From contig NC_090291.1 in NCBI RefSeq assembly GCF_037392515.1, positions 19,061,501 to 19,125,500 of the forward strand: a DNA stretch of 64,000 nt, written 5' to 3'. The notes below the pieces were generated by a model that saw only the letters and a program-made list of their open reading frames with translations, was not told where the DNA came from and ran no database searches. The number at the start of each line of letters is the position of its first letter. Positions within the stretch are counted from its first letter, which is position 1. Below are positions 46,701 through 59,600 of this stretch, in pieces. This stretch comes from Haliotis asinina (lineage: Eukaryota; Mollusca; Gastropoda; Lepetellida; Haliotidae). The position numbers were made by a program, and so were the translations under genes.

Positions 46701-47588
46701 AATTAGAATGATTAGATTCACACCCCAGTTTCATTTAACTGAATATTATTCAATTATCTGTGTAATTCAGGTACTACAAGACGAGGTAGTAGTTAATTCA
46801 GACTCCCAAAACATTTTGCTAATTTTCAGGAATAATATTTTAGAGAGGTTCCATTGTGTCCATATGACATTTATGAGAATCTTGCAGCCTTGTGATAATT
46901 AGGGGTTTAGGAGAGTAGCATCTCTCTTTCTAGCCCCCAAACTCTGGAATCTGGAACCAACTACTGTAACACAATCAGTGTTCATACTAACCCTAATCAG
47001 TGATACATAGTTTAACAGTATGTTGATTAGTATGTATGCAGCGATTCGTTTCAGTTCATCAAAAACTGACTGTGATTTTTTATGACTATTTTGATTCGAT
47101 ATTTGAATACCTTTTTAAATTATTTCCATGCAATAATGTAATTTTTACTCCAACTTCAGTAGTTTCAAGCACTGGAATAAGGCAAAACATGATTGGTTGA
47201 TGCTGGGCTAAATAAGAATTGTTGTTCAAGGACAATGGATTTCACACTAAAAAACTGACTCTGAGAGTTAAATGAAATCTAATGTTTTTGCTTTTATGAT
47301 GAATCTAGTAAAAAATAATTGGATCAAGGGTCCAATAAGGAAAATCAAATCGAATCGACTTAGCGAGGCTTTGAAGAATCATTGCAACCCTAAAGTTGAT
47401 ATGGACCTGGTGTGGTGAGTACCACTGTAGGTCTATCTTTGGACAATGAACAGATTGTGGCGTTTATGAGTGAAGGGCTGTTTATTTCAGTAAACAAGCA
47501 ACTGGCAGACAAGGAGAGAGTTGCTGCAGCCTTGGAAAACACACACTTGTTGGAGGTGGTCAACCAGTGTCTTTCTACACGGAGATAG
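43737..47588 (+). CDS. CIAO2B: CIAO2B, cytosolic iron-sulfur assembly (CIA) targeting component
   Basis: Five exons: 43737-43857, 44614-44693, 45248-45373, 46500-46545 and 47491-47588 (TAG), giving 156 residues (human about 163). The sequence shows the family landmarks: NANPVIYQ near the start, [44 protein letters not shown] with the reactive Cys, [20 protein letters not shown] and the C-terminal [20 protein letters not shown]. It works with CIAO1 and MMS19 to hand 4Fe-4S clusters to nuclear and cytosolic proteins such as DNA polymerases and helicases. NANP and the C-terminus mark it as the B, not the A, paralogue. Introns 2-4 are ordinary GT-AG; intron 1 is U12-type. Poly(A) signals AATAAA occur at 47737 and 47915. 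The gene appears intact. Confidence 0.96.
43858..44613 (+). other. U12-type intron 1 of CIAO2B, apparently AT-AA
   Basis: The 5' splice site reads ATATCCTTTC right after GTG TTT G. Near the 3' end, TTCCTTAAT at 44599-44607 is a perfect minor-spliceosome branch site. No AG lies between that branch site and the exon. Joining at 44614 restores the conserved VFDLIR; the intron then ends CAA. An AC end at 44610 would instead insert an extra codon (VFANLIR) and leave only about six nt from the branch point. Confidence 0.75.
45520..45680 (+). repeat. Family A SINE, full length
   Basis: GGGTAGCCTAGTTGTTTGAGC, GGGTTTGATTCCTCATATGGG, GTGTGAAGCCCATTTCTGG and an ACTCACTCAC end. In intron 3 of CIAO2B. 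Confidence 0.9.
47033..47392. mobile_element. hAT-like MITE in intron 4 of CIAO2B
   Basis: The left end TATGCAGCGATTCG and the right end GAATCATTGCAACCCTA form imperfect inverted ends of the TAGGGTTGCAATGATTC type. GTTGAT occurs just outside both ends. Boundaries approximate. Confidence 0.45.
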
Positions 47589-48924
47589 GCACAGAGGGGA
47601 TATCTGTATCTGATCATATGCAATAGATCTTGCATGAAGATGCCAAACCCTGCTTTGGTTCCGACAGGCAAGAATTCAGGCTGCAGACCTAATTGCTTTA
47701 TTACAAAATGGACATGAAAGTTCACTTCTGAATACCAATAAATTAAGGTTGCATTTGTATATGGTTATTGACATGTGCCGTGACATCCACACAGAAGGTT
47801 GTGCAAACAAGAATCTTTGTTTGTTCTGTGTCAGTTTTTCTATTATATTTTTCATATCATTATGCATTCTTTGTAATTCTTGTAAGACCTTCATGCAGAG
47901 AGGTATTGTAACAGAATAAACTATTGGATCATCATAGAATTGAGAGACACTATGATGGGAATCTCAAGTTGTTGCTGCCGAAATGTATTTGTTTATCACC
48001 ATAACCAGAACATGTTTCACACTGATAGGGAAAATAATATTGTTTAAGTTTTGCAGGGTTTCCATTAGCAGCATGAAGCGGTCTTGAGCAGTGTCTTTCA
48101 TGTTTTATTTTCATGATATTAACTTAAGGTAACTGATTCTTAATGTAAGAGTACATACGTTGTTTCAGTTGACAAAGTAGGTGTTTTACTATAGTTCCAT
48201 TAGGTTGATATATGTCAGGAAAACACTGTTGTTAACCCATGTGATCAGATCCAACAGGTCAGTGAACATTCCTGATGTGACACTTGACTGGCAACAGTAT
48301 TTGAGGAAACAAACTAATAGTGATTATATATTGGCTGGTTTGAGAGCATGCGGACGTTAATGAGGAATGTCCCTCCTTACATATTTTGTTTGCTGTTTGT
48401 CTTCAGAAACAACTGCAGATTGATATTAGTGTGAATGCTTGTTGCTTGCAGAATTTGTATAATTATCTTGGTGTTACAAGTTTCCAGATTTACAGTAATC
48501 AGTCGGATGTGTGTCTTAGATGATCATGGTTTGTAAATGTCCTCTTAGTCCAAACCATTTTTGTTGTTTCCACATTATAATGATCAATTCAACAAAAGTC
48601 AGAATGCAGAATGTGGATACTGTGCATCAGACTTGATTTTATCAAACACGATTTATTTCCTTTGGTAAATGTGTCACTCATCATAAACAAAAAAGATATA
48701 TTAATAAAATATATATGGTGACTGTCTTGTACATAATAAATATATTATATGTAAATAAAATATGTATAATGAATATCTGTTTGTCATTTACTAGCTGCAA
48801 TTCCATTTAGTGCTTTGACTTAAAGACTGCCTGTACACACATAGGGCTGGAATCTGCTTCTGTATTTCCAAGTGCATTTATGGGTCTTCCATACGTTTCA
48901 GTTGTATACTTTTTTATAGTAAAT

Positions 48925-49150
48925 GACTGTGAAGATTCAGGTTAGAACTGATTTTAAACAACCCATGCTTGGAGGTGACTAAAGGTTTGGGTGGTCAGGC
49001 TCAGTGACTTGGTTGACACATGTCATTGTATCCCAGTTACGTAGATTGATGCTCATGATGTTAGTCACTGGATGTGTGGTTCAGGCGGTTATTTTAAGTC
49101 TGCCATCACACAGCTTTAAAATTGAGAAGTATGGCTTTAAAAACAAGCAA
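48925..49150 (+). repeat. Family B SINE
   Basis: GGTTAGAACTGATTTTAAAC, GACACATGTCATTGTATCCC, GATGCTCATGATG and a decayed tail with AAACAAGCAAAC. Confidence 0.8.
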
Positions 49151-49199
49151 ACACAAAACAAATATTAAGAATAGATTAGTGTAAACGTGATTCTTCATT

Positions 49200-49320
49200 T
49201 GATCATGCGAATTGCATAGGTTGATGTCATTCTAGATTGTCTTGTCTAGACTTAATTATTTACAGGCTGTCGCCATATAGCTGGAAAATTGCTAAGTGTG
49301 GCATTTAACAACAAACAAAC
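49200..49320 (+). repeat. Family B SINE, 3' half
   Basis: TTGTCTTGTCTAGACTTAAT, GCCATATAGCTGGAAAATTG and GTGTGGCATTTAACAAC. Confidence 0.75.
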
Positions 49321-49468
49321 CAAACCTACGTATGCCAACAGTTTAAGCAATGGTCAATACATATAGCGAAGTACAAATATGTACATCTTCATCATCCACA
49401 TTTTTGGTGTATTACAATAGGTCTTTGCTTGGCATAAACATGGATATTCTTGAATATGTGTTTCAGGG

Positions 49469-49628
49469 TGTGGTGTGGTAACCTAGTGGTTAAAGTGTTT
49501 GCTGGTCACACCAAAACCTGGGTTTGATGCCCTACATGGGTACAATGTGTGAAGCCCTTTCCTGGTGTCCCCTGCCATAATACAGCTGGGATATTGTTAA
49601 AGCAGATTAAAACACAACTCGCTCACTC
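49469..49628 (+). repeat. Family A SINE
   Basis: GGTAACCTAGTGGTTAAAG, GGGTTTGATGCCCTACATGGG and GTGTGAAGCCCTTTCCTGG, diverged tail. Confidence 0.85.
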
Positions 49629-50321
49629 CAGTGTCTCAAAAACAATGTGACTAGACTTACACAGAATATAATAGTTTATTCTCAACATGGAAAAATTGGT
49701 TATATATATATATATGCACACAAATATACACAAGAAACAACAGATATGCATGAAAGTGTCACACAAGCAGGTTGTTATATATACAAAATATCCAAAATGT
49801 TTTGATTATTATGTACCTGTCCATTATCCTCCTTGAGAACCCATGCGATAAATAAAGTATACACAGCACTGAAACGTCATTGTAACATGACACGGTTGAC
49901 AAGGACAAATTCATTATGCAAATATACAAAAATAATATAGAAAAAATCCATAAGAATCATTCATTCTCAGACAATATCATCAGAAATTGCATGCTCATGT
50001 CTTTTTGATTTGAGATGAGTTACTTTGGGGGAAAATGGTGAAAAAGGTGCTTTTGTGTCGTGGGATAAGTTGTTACTGTAAATCTCCTAGCACCTCACAA
50101 TGCAAGTTATCCGGGGTAATAACAGTTTGCTTGTTAGTTGTATGAGCATCCACCTAGTGAATGGAGTATAGTGCATTATAAATGCACTTATCATTAAATT
50201 GAATTGGAGGATTGCTATTTTGATATGATTGTTATTTTATTTTATTTTGTTTGTAATAAATAATCATGTCAGTCAAGAGATTAGCTTCGATCTGTGCAAG
50301 ATGAAGGGATATGGGCTTTAA

Positions 50322-52048
50322 AGGGGCACTGATGCAGAGCAATTTCCGTGGACTGGTGTAAACTTTTGTTATTGTCTTTCTCCCGTCAATACCCAGATGA
50401 TATCCCAGAATTCGTGACTGGTTCGTGACCTCTGCCGCGCAGTCTGTATGCGCAATTGAGAGTTTAATTATAGACAGATAGATTGCCAATGTGGATCCTA
50501 TTTCACACACATACGCGATCTAGTGTTTGTTTTCTGTCATACAGATTCTGCTGAATGCTACAACAAATAAATTAAAACAAACTGCAAATAATGAATGTAA
50601 AACAGACTAATTTTATAGCAACAATATCAGTCTACTACCTTGTTCAAGAATGTATCCATCAATATCCACATAAAAGAACGATATTCCATTCATCTGGAGC
50701 TGGTAAATAATCCTGCTCTGTGTCGTGTGTCTGCGAAAAAGGAAAACATGTTTTAACGTCTTTCACATTCGTTAAAACCTGACAAACCACTCATTGGTCA
50801 CCCAAGATAGCACGCCTGGCAACTAATTGTATGATGTCCGCCATTCTAGGTAATTTAGTTAACCAATAATGAGCAATATATCAATCAATGCAAGGGTGGT
50901 TAATTCTTTGAAGGGAGGATGTTGTCTTTACACTCGCACTTTACGACAGGATGTAGTCAGTATAGATTAGTACATCTGCACACACTGCCTTTTGACAAAT
51001 CCACTGTAGAAGATAAAAGTAATTAATCAATCAGTGTGTTATCGGCTAATCCTTCGATCGCTGTTTGTTTTTGTAACTCAGCTGATAAACCCTCTTACAT
51101 CACTTACATGCACATATTACATAACATACAATACATTTGCCATTACATACCTTAATTTATGATGTTGAGTATTTACCCCAGACAGGAGAAATGCCAAAAG
51201 GGAACCTATGTTGAGTGACCTGAGTGCTGTTACTACTAATTATACCTGTTATAAATTCATTTACTGACCATCAAGAGAATGATGACAAATAACATGTGTA
51301 GGTTTACACCATCAAACGCGAGTTACAGCAAGGAAGATGCAATCTCTGTGTTGCATGCAGTCTGAAAACACTTATGGGGCAAAACTGTTTTGAGGATACC
51401 AACTGAACTTCATCACATAAGTAATACACACAGGCATTTGCTGTGTATTTGGTGTAGGTGTAATAAGTTGGTTGTTTTACGTAAGAAGATTTTCAGATTT
51501 CTGTACCAAAGGCAAAGTCATCGTTTTTAGTTTACGAATTCAAATAAATCAACTGTGTGCTTTTATTACCATAAAAAATAAACCAGGGTAGCTACCATAG
51601 CTACCAAAATTTACGTATGATATTTGCTATCACAGCTGAACCAACTATCTAAATATGAAGCTTTGCAATCTTTCGGACTGAAACAAATGGCTTGCTACGT
51701 CCCTGTAGACATCATATTTTCACATAACATGATTTAACATCAAGGTTAACAACACAGAAATAGGATCAAATTGGATCAGTCACTATACCATCCAAGCATC
51801 CGAAAAATACTACACTGCTGGGATATTTCGTTACGATCAGACAAGGAATAGGAAGGATATTTTTAAATAATGGCATATGATGGGCATCCGGCCTCCTGAC
51901 TGTTTTGGCGAAGAAATTCTGATAATATGGACAGGAGCCCAGTTCCTTGTCCGTCACGGTCGAGGGAGCGGGCGCTGACCAATTTGCAGTTTGGTTTCGT
52001 AATTAGACCGTTGGCGAGAAACATTATTCGCTCCGCATCAGTGCCCCT
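50322..52048. mobile_element. TTAA-flanked 1.73-kb element with about 25-bp inverted ends
   Basis: The left end AGGGGCACTGATGCAGAGC follows TTAA (50318-50321). The right end GCTCCGCATCAGTGCCCCT precedes TTAA (52049-52052). The ends match over about 25 bp with two mismatches. TTAA target duplication is the mark of piggyBac-type insertion. No transposase frame is visible inside, so the copy is non-autonomous. Confidence 0.65.
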
Positions 52049-52849
52049 TTAAATGAATCTCAACATCATAGCGAGATTAGATAACACACAGAGGTAGATG
52101 ATAAATGCTGACATTGCTGTTTTCTTTCCCTACTATTGGTACCTTGTAACTAAACATACTGGCTTATCTTTTATACGATTTAACAAAAGTTCAAAAATCA
52201 AATTTGGAAGTATATAAGGTTTCTTATAGGTAGTACTGACATAACTGTATATAAACCTGTCTACCAAATAATATTTTAATATTTGAATATAAAATATTGG
52301 CAGCTATATTGATATAACCTTTGACATAGTAAAATCATTTTTTTATGCTAACCTTTAAGTCCTACATTATTAAGTTGTTGAATTGCTAATATGTTTACAT
52401 GAGAAGTGTAAATAAATAAATGATGAACAATACAATATGCAGTAATAAACAGTGGATACCACAACTAAAGGATGCTTGTTGACAACTTGAGTGACACAGC
52501 TTCATCCTGAATGTTTCATTTATGTTTGAACTTAAATGGTCAGTATTAAAATTATTTGCAAAGATTGTGATGTAGAGAGATTCTCCATCATGTCAACTCT
52601 GGTTTCTGATGAAGCTGTGTTGATGTATGTTCAGCAATCTCCACAGCATGATAAATAAGCACACCATTTACAGTTAGGATATGTAATATCCAAAATAAAT
52701 ATATGTTGAATAAATACTGATCTTGAGCTTTACACAGCAGCATGTAAACTGATTCATTCATCCAGTCAAAGGGGCAGGTATACCAGTGTAGCAGTGATAT
52801 CTTGTCATATCCCACTATTGTCTCATGTCACGCTTTCTCTTGCCTGACT

Positions 52850-53680
52850 GTGTCTCTCTAATCTCTCCTGGCTCAACTTCATCTTCTCATGCCCTCTTCA
52901 TCTTTCCTTGAAACACTTCATATTTATATTTTAAATGCCTCTTTATCCTTCCAATCCTTCCGATTTTTCCCTACATCATTGTCCTTCACCCAACTTCATC
53001 TTTCTTTGCCCAACCTCAGCCTTGCTATGCCCACTTATTTTTTTCAAAACCCACTTCATCAACCCTTATCCAACTTCATTTTTGTTTTCAACACTTTAGC
53101 TGTGCCTACTTTATCTTTTCCAAACCCGTTTCCTCTTCCTTTGCTCCACTTTACCCTTCAACTTTCTCTTGCCCCACTTCAATTTCCCTTGCCCTACTTT
53201 GACTTTCTCTTGCCCCACTTCAATTTCCCTTGCCCTACTTTGACTTTCTCTTGCCCCACTTCAATTTCCCTTGCCCTACTTCGACTTTCTCTTGCCCCAC
53301 TTCAATTCCTGTTGCCCTACTTCGACTTTTTCTCTTGCCCCAGTTCAATTTCCCTTGCCCTACTTTGACTTTCTTTTGCCCCACTTCATCTTCCTTTACA
53401 CCTTCTTATCTTTCCGAAGCTCTCTTCATCTTCCTTTATCCTTTCCTGTCCCATGTAATTTTCCCCTGCCTGCTTCATTTTCCCTTGTCCCATATTATGC
53501 TCTTCAAACTCTTCCCTTGCCCCACTTTATCCTCCTCAAGTTCACTTAACTTTCCCCTTCCAACTTCATCTTCTTTGACCCACTTTATCCTCCTCAAGCT
53601 CACTTCATCTTCCCTTGCCCACTTCATCTTCGCATGCCCACTTCATCTTCCCTTGCCCAACTTCACTATCATCTCTCCTC
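52850..53680. repeat. Pyrimidine-rich minisatellite, unit about 41 bp at its core
   Basis: At 53160-53380 the pair CTTGCCCTACTTTGACTTT and CTCTTGCCCCACTTCAATTT repeats. The flanks are looser CTTCATCTTCC variants. Leu/Pro/Ser/Phe-rich plus-strand frames here are repeat artefacts. It lies just past the armadillo gene's stop, so a transcript running on would be purine-rich. Confidence 0.85.
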
Positions 53681-56600
53681 CCCTCCAACCATGAGTGAGT
53701 TCTGTGTCCTCTGACTGTCCAAGGACAAGTGACTATTGTGGACTGACTCTGTCCTGTGTCCAGTCCTGGAGGACTGTGAGGAACGGCCAGTCAGGTTGCC
53801 CTCCTCTGCCACCAGGTTGGATGTAGAGCTCCGGATGTTGGAGCTATTACCTGTGCCATCAAAACTCAAGTTGGTCACTGGTCGAATTGCTTCCTCATGT
53901 GGTCGGAACTGTATTAGACTAGTCTTCCCTTCTCTGTGGATTAAATAATTCTCAATATGAAATCAAATTGCATCACACAATATAACACAATCTGATGATC
54001 TGACATTTATCAAATGTATTCATATTTTAATTTACAGTGTTTGGAACAGTTGGAATTATATATGACCGCAGGTTGTCAACAGAGTATTTCCCCTTGTTTA
54101 AAAACAAAAGTACATGGCATGAAGTTTTACTGCCTTGTATTTACACAAAAAATAAAAATTAAACAGAACTTACGGTATAGCTGGCAGGCCAACTCTCTTG
54201 CAGTGTTTCCAACCCTCCACAAACTCAGGAGACAGGCGTGTCCGCTTCGTGTAGTACTTGAGGACCTGCATCAGGTAAGGGTTCTTGCGGCACCTGGAAT
54301 AACATAGTTATCTTATAAACTGACCAATAACCATGTCTTATCCTTTGTGTTAAGCTTCAGTCAACAATATTCAAACTGTATGGTCTGGACCATACAAACA
54401 AGTGATTGATAGAATGAACACATCATTTGTCAACTAATCATGTTTGTGTCTGTTGTGTAATACTTCACTCAACAATTTGCCACCTATTTTGGCGCAGTCT
54501 TTAAACAATCAAGCCTGGACAAAACAGGATGGCAATTTTCCATAATTTTAGTTTTAAACTGGTGATAAATTGTGTCATTGAACCACTGAACCTCCCATTT
54601 CATGACACAATAGAAAAAGAGAAAAGATTTCCCTGTTGCCATCCCTGATCATGATCATTGAATCACGCTGACGTACACTGCAATCAATGACATCATTTTA
54701 TCTGTAGTCTCCTTGTTATGCAAATACTGAATATCTGAATAAGTACAGTTATCCAGTCATTATATGTGTCTGCAGCAGGATCAAAATGGGCTGTAACTAT
54801 GTTCAGGATTATGCCCTTACATAGCAACATGGAGATGTAGGTGAACATGCATGCATTCCTGTGCTTGTATTAGTGCAGATAAAAGCTGGGTTTATTGTGG
54901 TATACAGTAGTATAGGGAATGGGGGTTCTGGACCGCAGAGCAAAATCGCCTGCAGATTTGCAGGGAAAACCAAGGTGCACACACATCTAGTACTAATTAT
55001 TTTTGCTCTGCAGTCCACAACCCCCATTCCCTATACTAGGCATACTGATAGATATTCTGCTACAATTTATTATGGATACCTCACTAACACGCAGTCTAGA
55101 GACATCCAGGCCTTGTTTTATAATCTTCATGGTGATCATAACGCAGGGCGAGACAAAAATAACAGTTTTTGGTATGACACTTCTGTGGATCAAAGTACAA
55201 ATATTCCTCTCTCTGCTGGCAGATATTCTTACCACCAGGCCACACAAAGTGGGCTTAATAACTTGCTGCCAAAGGACAATATTTCAACCTTAGACACCAA
55301 ACAAATTTGCAAGATTCTTTAATATTCATTTGAAACCTTCAGTTAACTGATGTTATTTTATCAACTAGTCAATAACTAACCCACACATCAAAACAGATCT
55401 TTGATCTGGGAGCGATAGGGTACACCGGTGGTTAAAGTATTTGATCATCACATCAAAGGCCCCGTGTTCAATTCCTCACATGGACACTATCTGTGAAGCC
55501 CATTTCTGGTGTCCCTTGCCATGATATTGCTGGAAGATTGATAAAAGCTGCAAAAATTCAACTCACTCTTTGATTTGGACAACATAGTACACAATATGTA
55601 GAATTTTGCTTGTCTCACCTGTGAAGGAGCTCTCTGCCTCCCTCATGGTTGAAGGTGAGATAGCCTAGTGCAATGGCTGCACATCCACGAACCTGCTCAG
55701 CAGCTGATTGCAGAAGGCTGCACAAGTAATGCACAGCCTCTATGGCCACAATGGCTGATGGAACACCTACACAAACAGAAATGACCATATTTTGCCAGGT
55801 GGAAAATAGGCTCCTACACCTTGTAATCTTACATTGTGTTTGCAAATTTGCATGTACATGGATATTATCTCAATACACCAGCTTCAGTACTAACCTGATG
55901 ATGAGTCAGGATTTTGTTTGTTTCTTTGTATGTCATTTGACACTGCAATCAGGAATATTTCAGCGCTATGGTGGCATTCTGTAAATAAGTAAGTCTGAAC
56001 CAAACGACATAGTGATCAACATCACGAATATCGACTGACTCAGCTGGAATACATTGTCATGTGTCAACCAACTTGGTGATCCTGTAAGTCACTTCTTACG
56101 ACAAGCATGGGATACAGAAAGACCAATTTTAACCCGCATCTTCAAGGGAGAAGAGTGAGGAAGAGGCATGTAACATCCTTACAAACAATAAAGAAGATTC
56201 TTATCTTCATGATTTGCCTGATGGATTAGGTACACCTGACAACTCAAACCAAGAAACCACCCAATACACCAGAACACCCAGTACACCACAACACCCATCA
56301 ACCACACACCCAATACACCATAACACCAAATACACCAGAACGCCCAAACACCTATCAACTGAACATCCAATACACCAGAACATCCAAACACCAAATACAC
56401 CCAAACAACCAATACTACCAAACAACCAATACACCTGACCACCCAATCCAACCAAAACCTATATCGTTTCTTGGAAACCTCATTTATCAAGACATTTAAT
56501 GAAAAGAGGCCATTTCTAAAGTGAGACCTACTTGATGCCTGTACATTAAAGAGTGTGACAAAACACACCAATGAAATGCTTTCAACCGCATTCAAGCAAA

Positions 56601-59600
56601 AACATTTATGCTACATCAGCTAAACTCTCTTAGAATCTAAGCAACCACTCCCCACTAGAACCAGACCAGTATATATTAACAGGTGATAGAGTATTGTGTG
56701 ATACACCGATGTTACAAGAATAGATATACCTGCTCCTTTGTGCCAATCTAGCTACACTGTCACTGGCCAGACCGAGACCAATATGTTTGAGAGGTGACAG
56801 AGTATTGTCTAATGCACTGATGTTATGGGAACAGATGTACCTGCTCGTGTGTGTGCCAGTCTAGCTACACAGTCACTGGCCAGGGCCAGGATGCTGTTGT
56901 CCTTGGAGTCCTGGAGGAGGTCCACAATCAGTTTGATGCCCAGAGCTGAGGACTTTGCCTGTTCCTCATCCGGGATGATCCGAGCCAGGATCACAATCTG
57001 ACACAGACATGGAGAACTCAGAGCAGTATTCCAGATGTATGACAGTGGCCTATGTCTGATTAAGTCTAAACGGGACAAACCAGTCAATGTTATTAATACA
57101 AAGTAAAACATTAAAACCTATTCTTGTTCTTAATAACATTTCTTTCTTACATTGATAGGTCAATTCGTTGGTCTGGACTGGACAACATTTCTGCAGACTG
57201 GAAACATAGTTCTGCAGGGTGGACACATATATCTACAGACTTGGAATTCAAAAAATCATAAAATCTAACATCTGACTGAGGTGAACATACCTGATAAGCA
57301 GCGTTACATCTGTAGAACTCATCATGAGATTTCAGGAAAGGCAGGAACGCAGCAAATCTGACCCCTCCCTGCTCCAGAATGTCCTGCTGCTGACTAATGT
57401 TGTTGTAGGCAAAGGCTGCCAGGGCCTCCCCTGCCAGGAGACGCACCCGGTGCTCTGTCGAGTACATCATCCGCAGGATCCGCACAAAGCTGAAGTCAGG
57501 GTAGCGATGGATCTCATCCAGGATTGCTTGGTTACCTGTGGAGGAAACAGCTCACGCTGACATTTTGTCTCCATCATCTACTTACTCTTCTTTGACATCA
57601 ACCTATCATATTCTGATCCATGGGGGTGGCCTTGTGGTTAAACCATTTGCTGGTCATGCTAAAGCCCCAGTTTGATTCCCCACATTGATGCAATCAGTGA
57701 AGCCCATTTCTGGTGTCTCCAGTTGTGAAATTGCTGGTATATTGCTATAGATGGTCTAGAGCCTCTCACTACTCAACAGATTATAATCTGCAAAAATTTG
57801 CTTACACTGTTTAATAAGCAATAGCGGCACAATACTTTACTACTAATTACCAACCTTGAGCAAGATTAGTTGTGCATAAGTTTGAATCAACCAGTCAGGA
57901 TCCATAGTCTAAAGTTATTCATATAAAAATTATTCATTATCTATTAAATATGTTAAAGAAGTGTAAAAATTATAACCTGTAGATGGAAAAGGACTTTTGG
58001 TGAACTGTGAGATTGAATGAACACATTACTTCCGCAACAACATTTGCAGAACTATACTGGGCAAAAAAATTTAGGGATATATGTACATTTTGAAATTATG
58101 AATAATGATGTATTTATTCATTGACACACTGATAAAATACCAGTCACAGAAATACCAATATCCCTAACTTATTTTGTCCAGGATATATGGTTACTTTGTT
58201 CACAACTGGCTTGTTTTTTTCATCCAATTCTCTTCGTTTAAGTTGTCTTATTATTCTGAGTTATGTAACTTTTGGGCCACGTAGAAGTACTGATGTGTTC
58301 ACAGGGGTTTAAAAAATCCCATCGCCCTATGTTTTCATTTCAGGCAATCACACAATGGTATACATCTTCCTTATAATTTCCGCTTACAGCTTCAAACTGT
58401 AAATAAAATTGGATTTCATTTAATATCAGCTCAAAATGTTGCTACTGAATTCTGTAATGATGATAAAGAAGAGTTATCTTTCTTTGCTACTTATCACTTC
58501 TTGATAAATAGTCAAGTAAACATTAACATCAAATACCATATTGATTTATTCTTTCATAATTTTTGTTTTGCATCATTATTATGTAATAAAAATCTAGGCA
58601 AGAGGATAATTAGTCACTTGTCCAGTGTCCAGTGGCTTTTAAAAATTTTTGAAGCCCTGATTGAGCAGAATGAGTTCTGAAAGTTTGTTGTATCTGATAT
58701 TCTTCATACAAAAGTACACTATTTATTTATTTGTTGTGTGTGTCAAATTGTCATCACTCAAACCAGAAAATAAAAACATTTTACTTTAAAACAACGAAGA
58801 AACTGTAATGTGAAATAATTGTTAGTTTTGACAATTATATTCTTAAAACCAAATCATCAGTTGAACACCTGTCTTCATACAATGTTCACAGTGTCATGGA
58901 ATGTTTCAAGTAAAGATATTTCATATTCCAATATTTATACACCTACATTTATGACTCAAATGTGTCTAGAGGAAACACACCAGAATGAGTTGCAGTGCAA
59001 TGATATTTTTTATTTCATTCAATTATCTTTTAAATTTATTGAAACCAATTCATACTGGGAATATTTGCCAATATGCGTTTAAATCAGTCTATTCAGTTTA
59101 ACAAGAGGCGTTGCACATTTCTGTGTCAAGTATCTATCGGATATAAAATCAATAATCCCATAACTGACATCATACATTCCTTGTAGCTTATCCAAAAAAG
59201 AAGACACAATATTTCATCTCTAAGTCAACAAAACCAGACAGGTTACTGATAATCAATATCCGGATTAATGATTATACTTCAACAGCTATATTAATCATTG
59301 TCAGTCTTAAAAAAATAGTAATCAATAATCAATAATCTGAAACCTTATCCCCTATTTTGCTCTGAACACTGACATAATCGCGTAGAAAACTATTGTATCG
59401 TCTAAACATGATATATCTCCTGCACAAAAAACGCCCTCCTTACAACAAGTCGTGATAAGCATCTCATCAAAATCACAGCTGTTGTGACTGAGACTCTCTG
59501 GTTTCTGTTCCAGAGAGTTGTTCACAAAGGACATTGCCTGTCTGTGTTTTAGCGACGTGTTTTGTTGTCGTCTTGTAAACATTGATCATTGTCCCAGGAG

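Larger units (their letters stand above)
47589..53668. other. Convergent intergenic region
   Basis: Between the stops of CIAO2B (+) and the armadillo gene (-). It holds family B SINEs at 48925-49150 and 49200-49320, a family A SINE at 49469-49628, a TTAA-flanked element at 50322-52048 and a pyrimidine-rich block at 52850-53680. No further exon is supported. Confidence 0.55.

Noticed and set aside
52889-53694. Leu/Pro/Phe-rich plus-strand frames
   Set aside because: Artefacts of the pyrimidine-rich tandem repeat, and antisense to the 3' end of a well-supported gene.
56179-56595. 138-codon Val/Gly/Cys-rich minus frame
   Set aside because: It translates an A/C-rich intronic minisatellite; the real exons of the same gene flank it.
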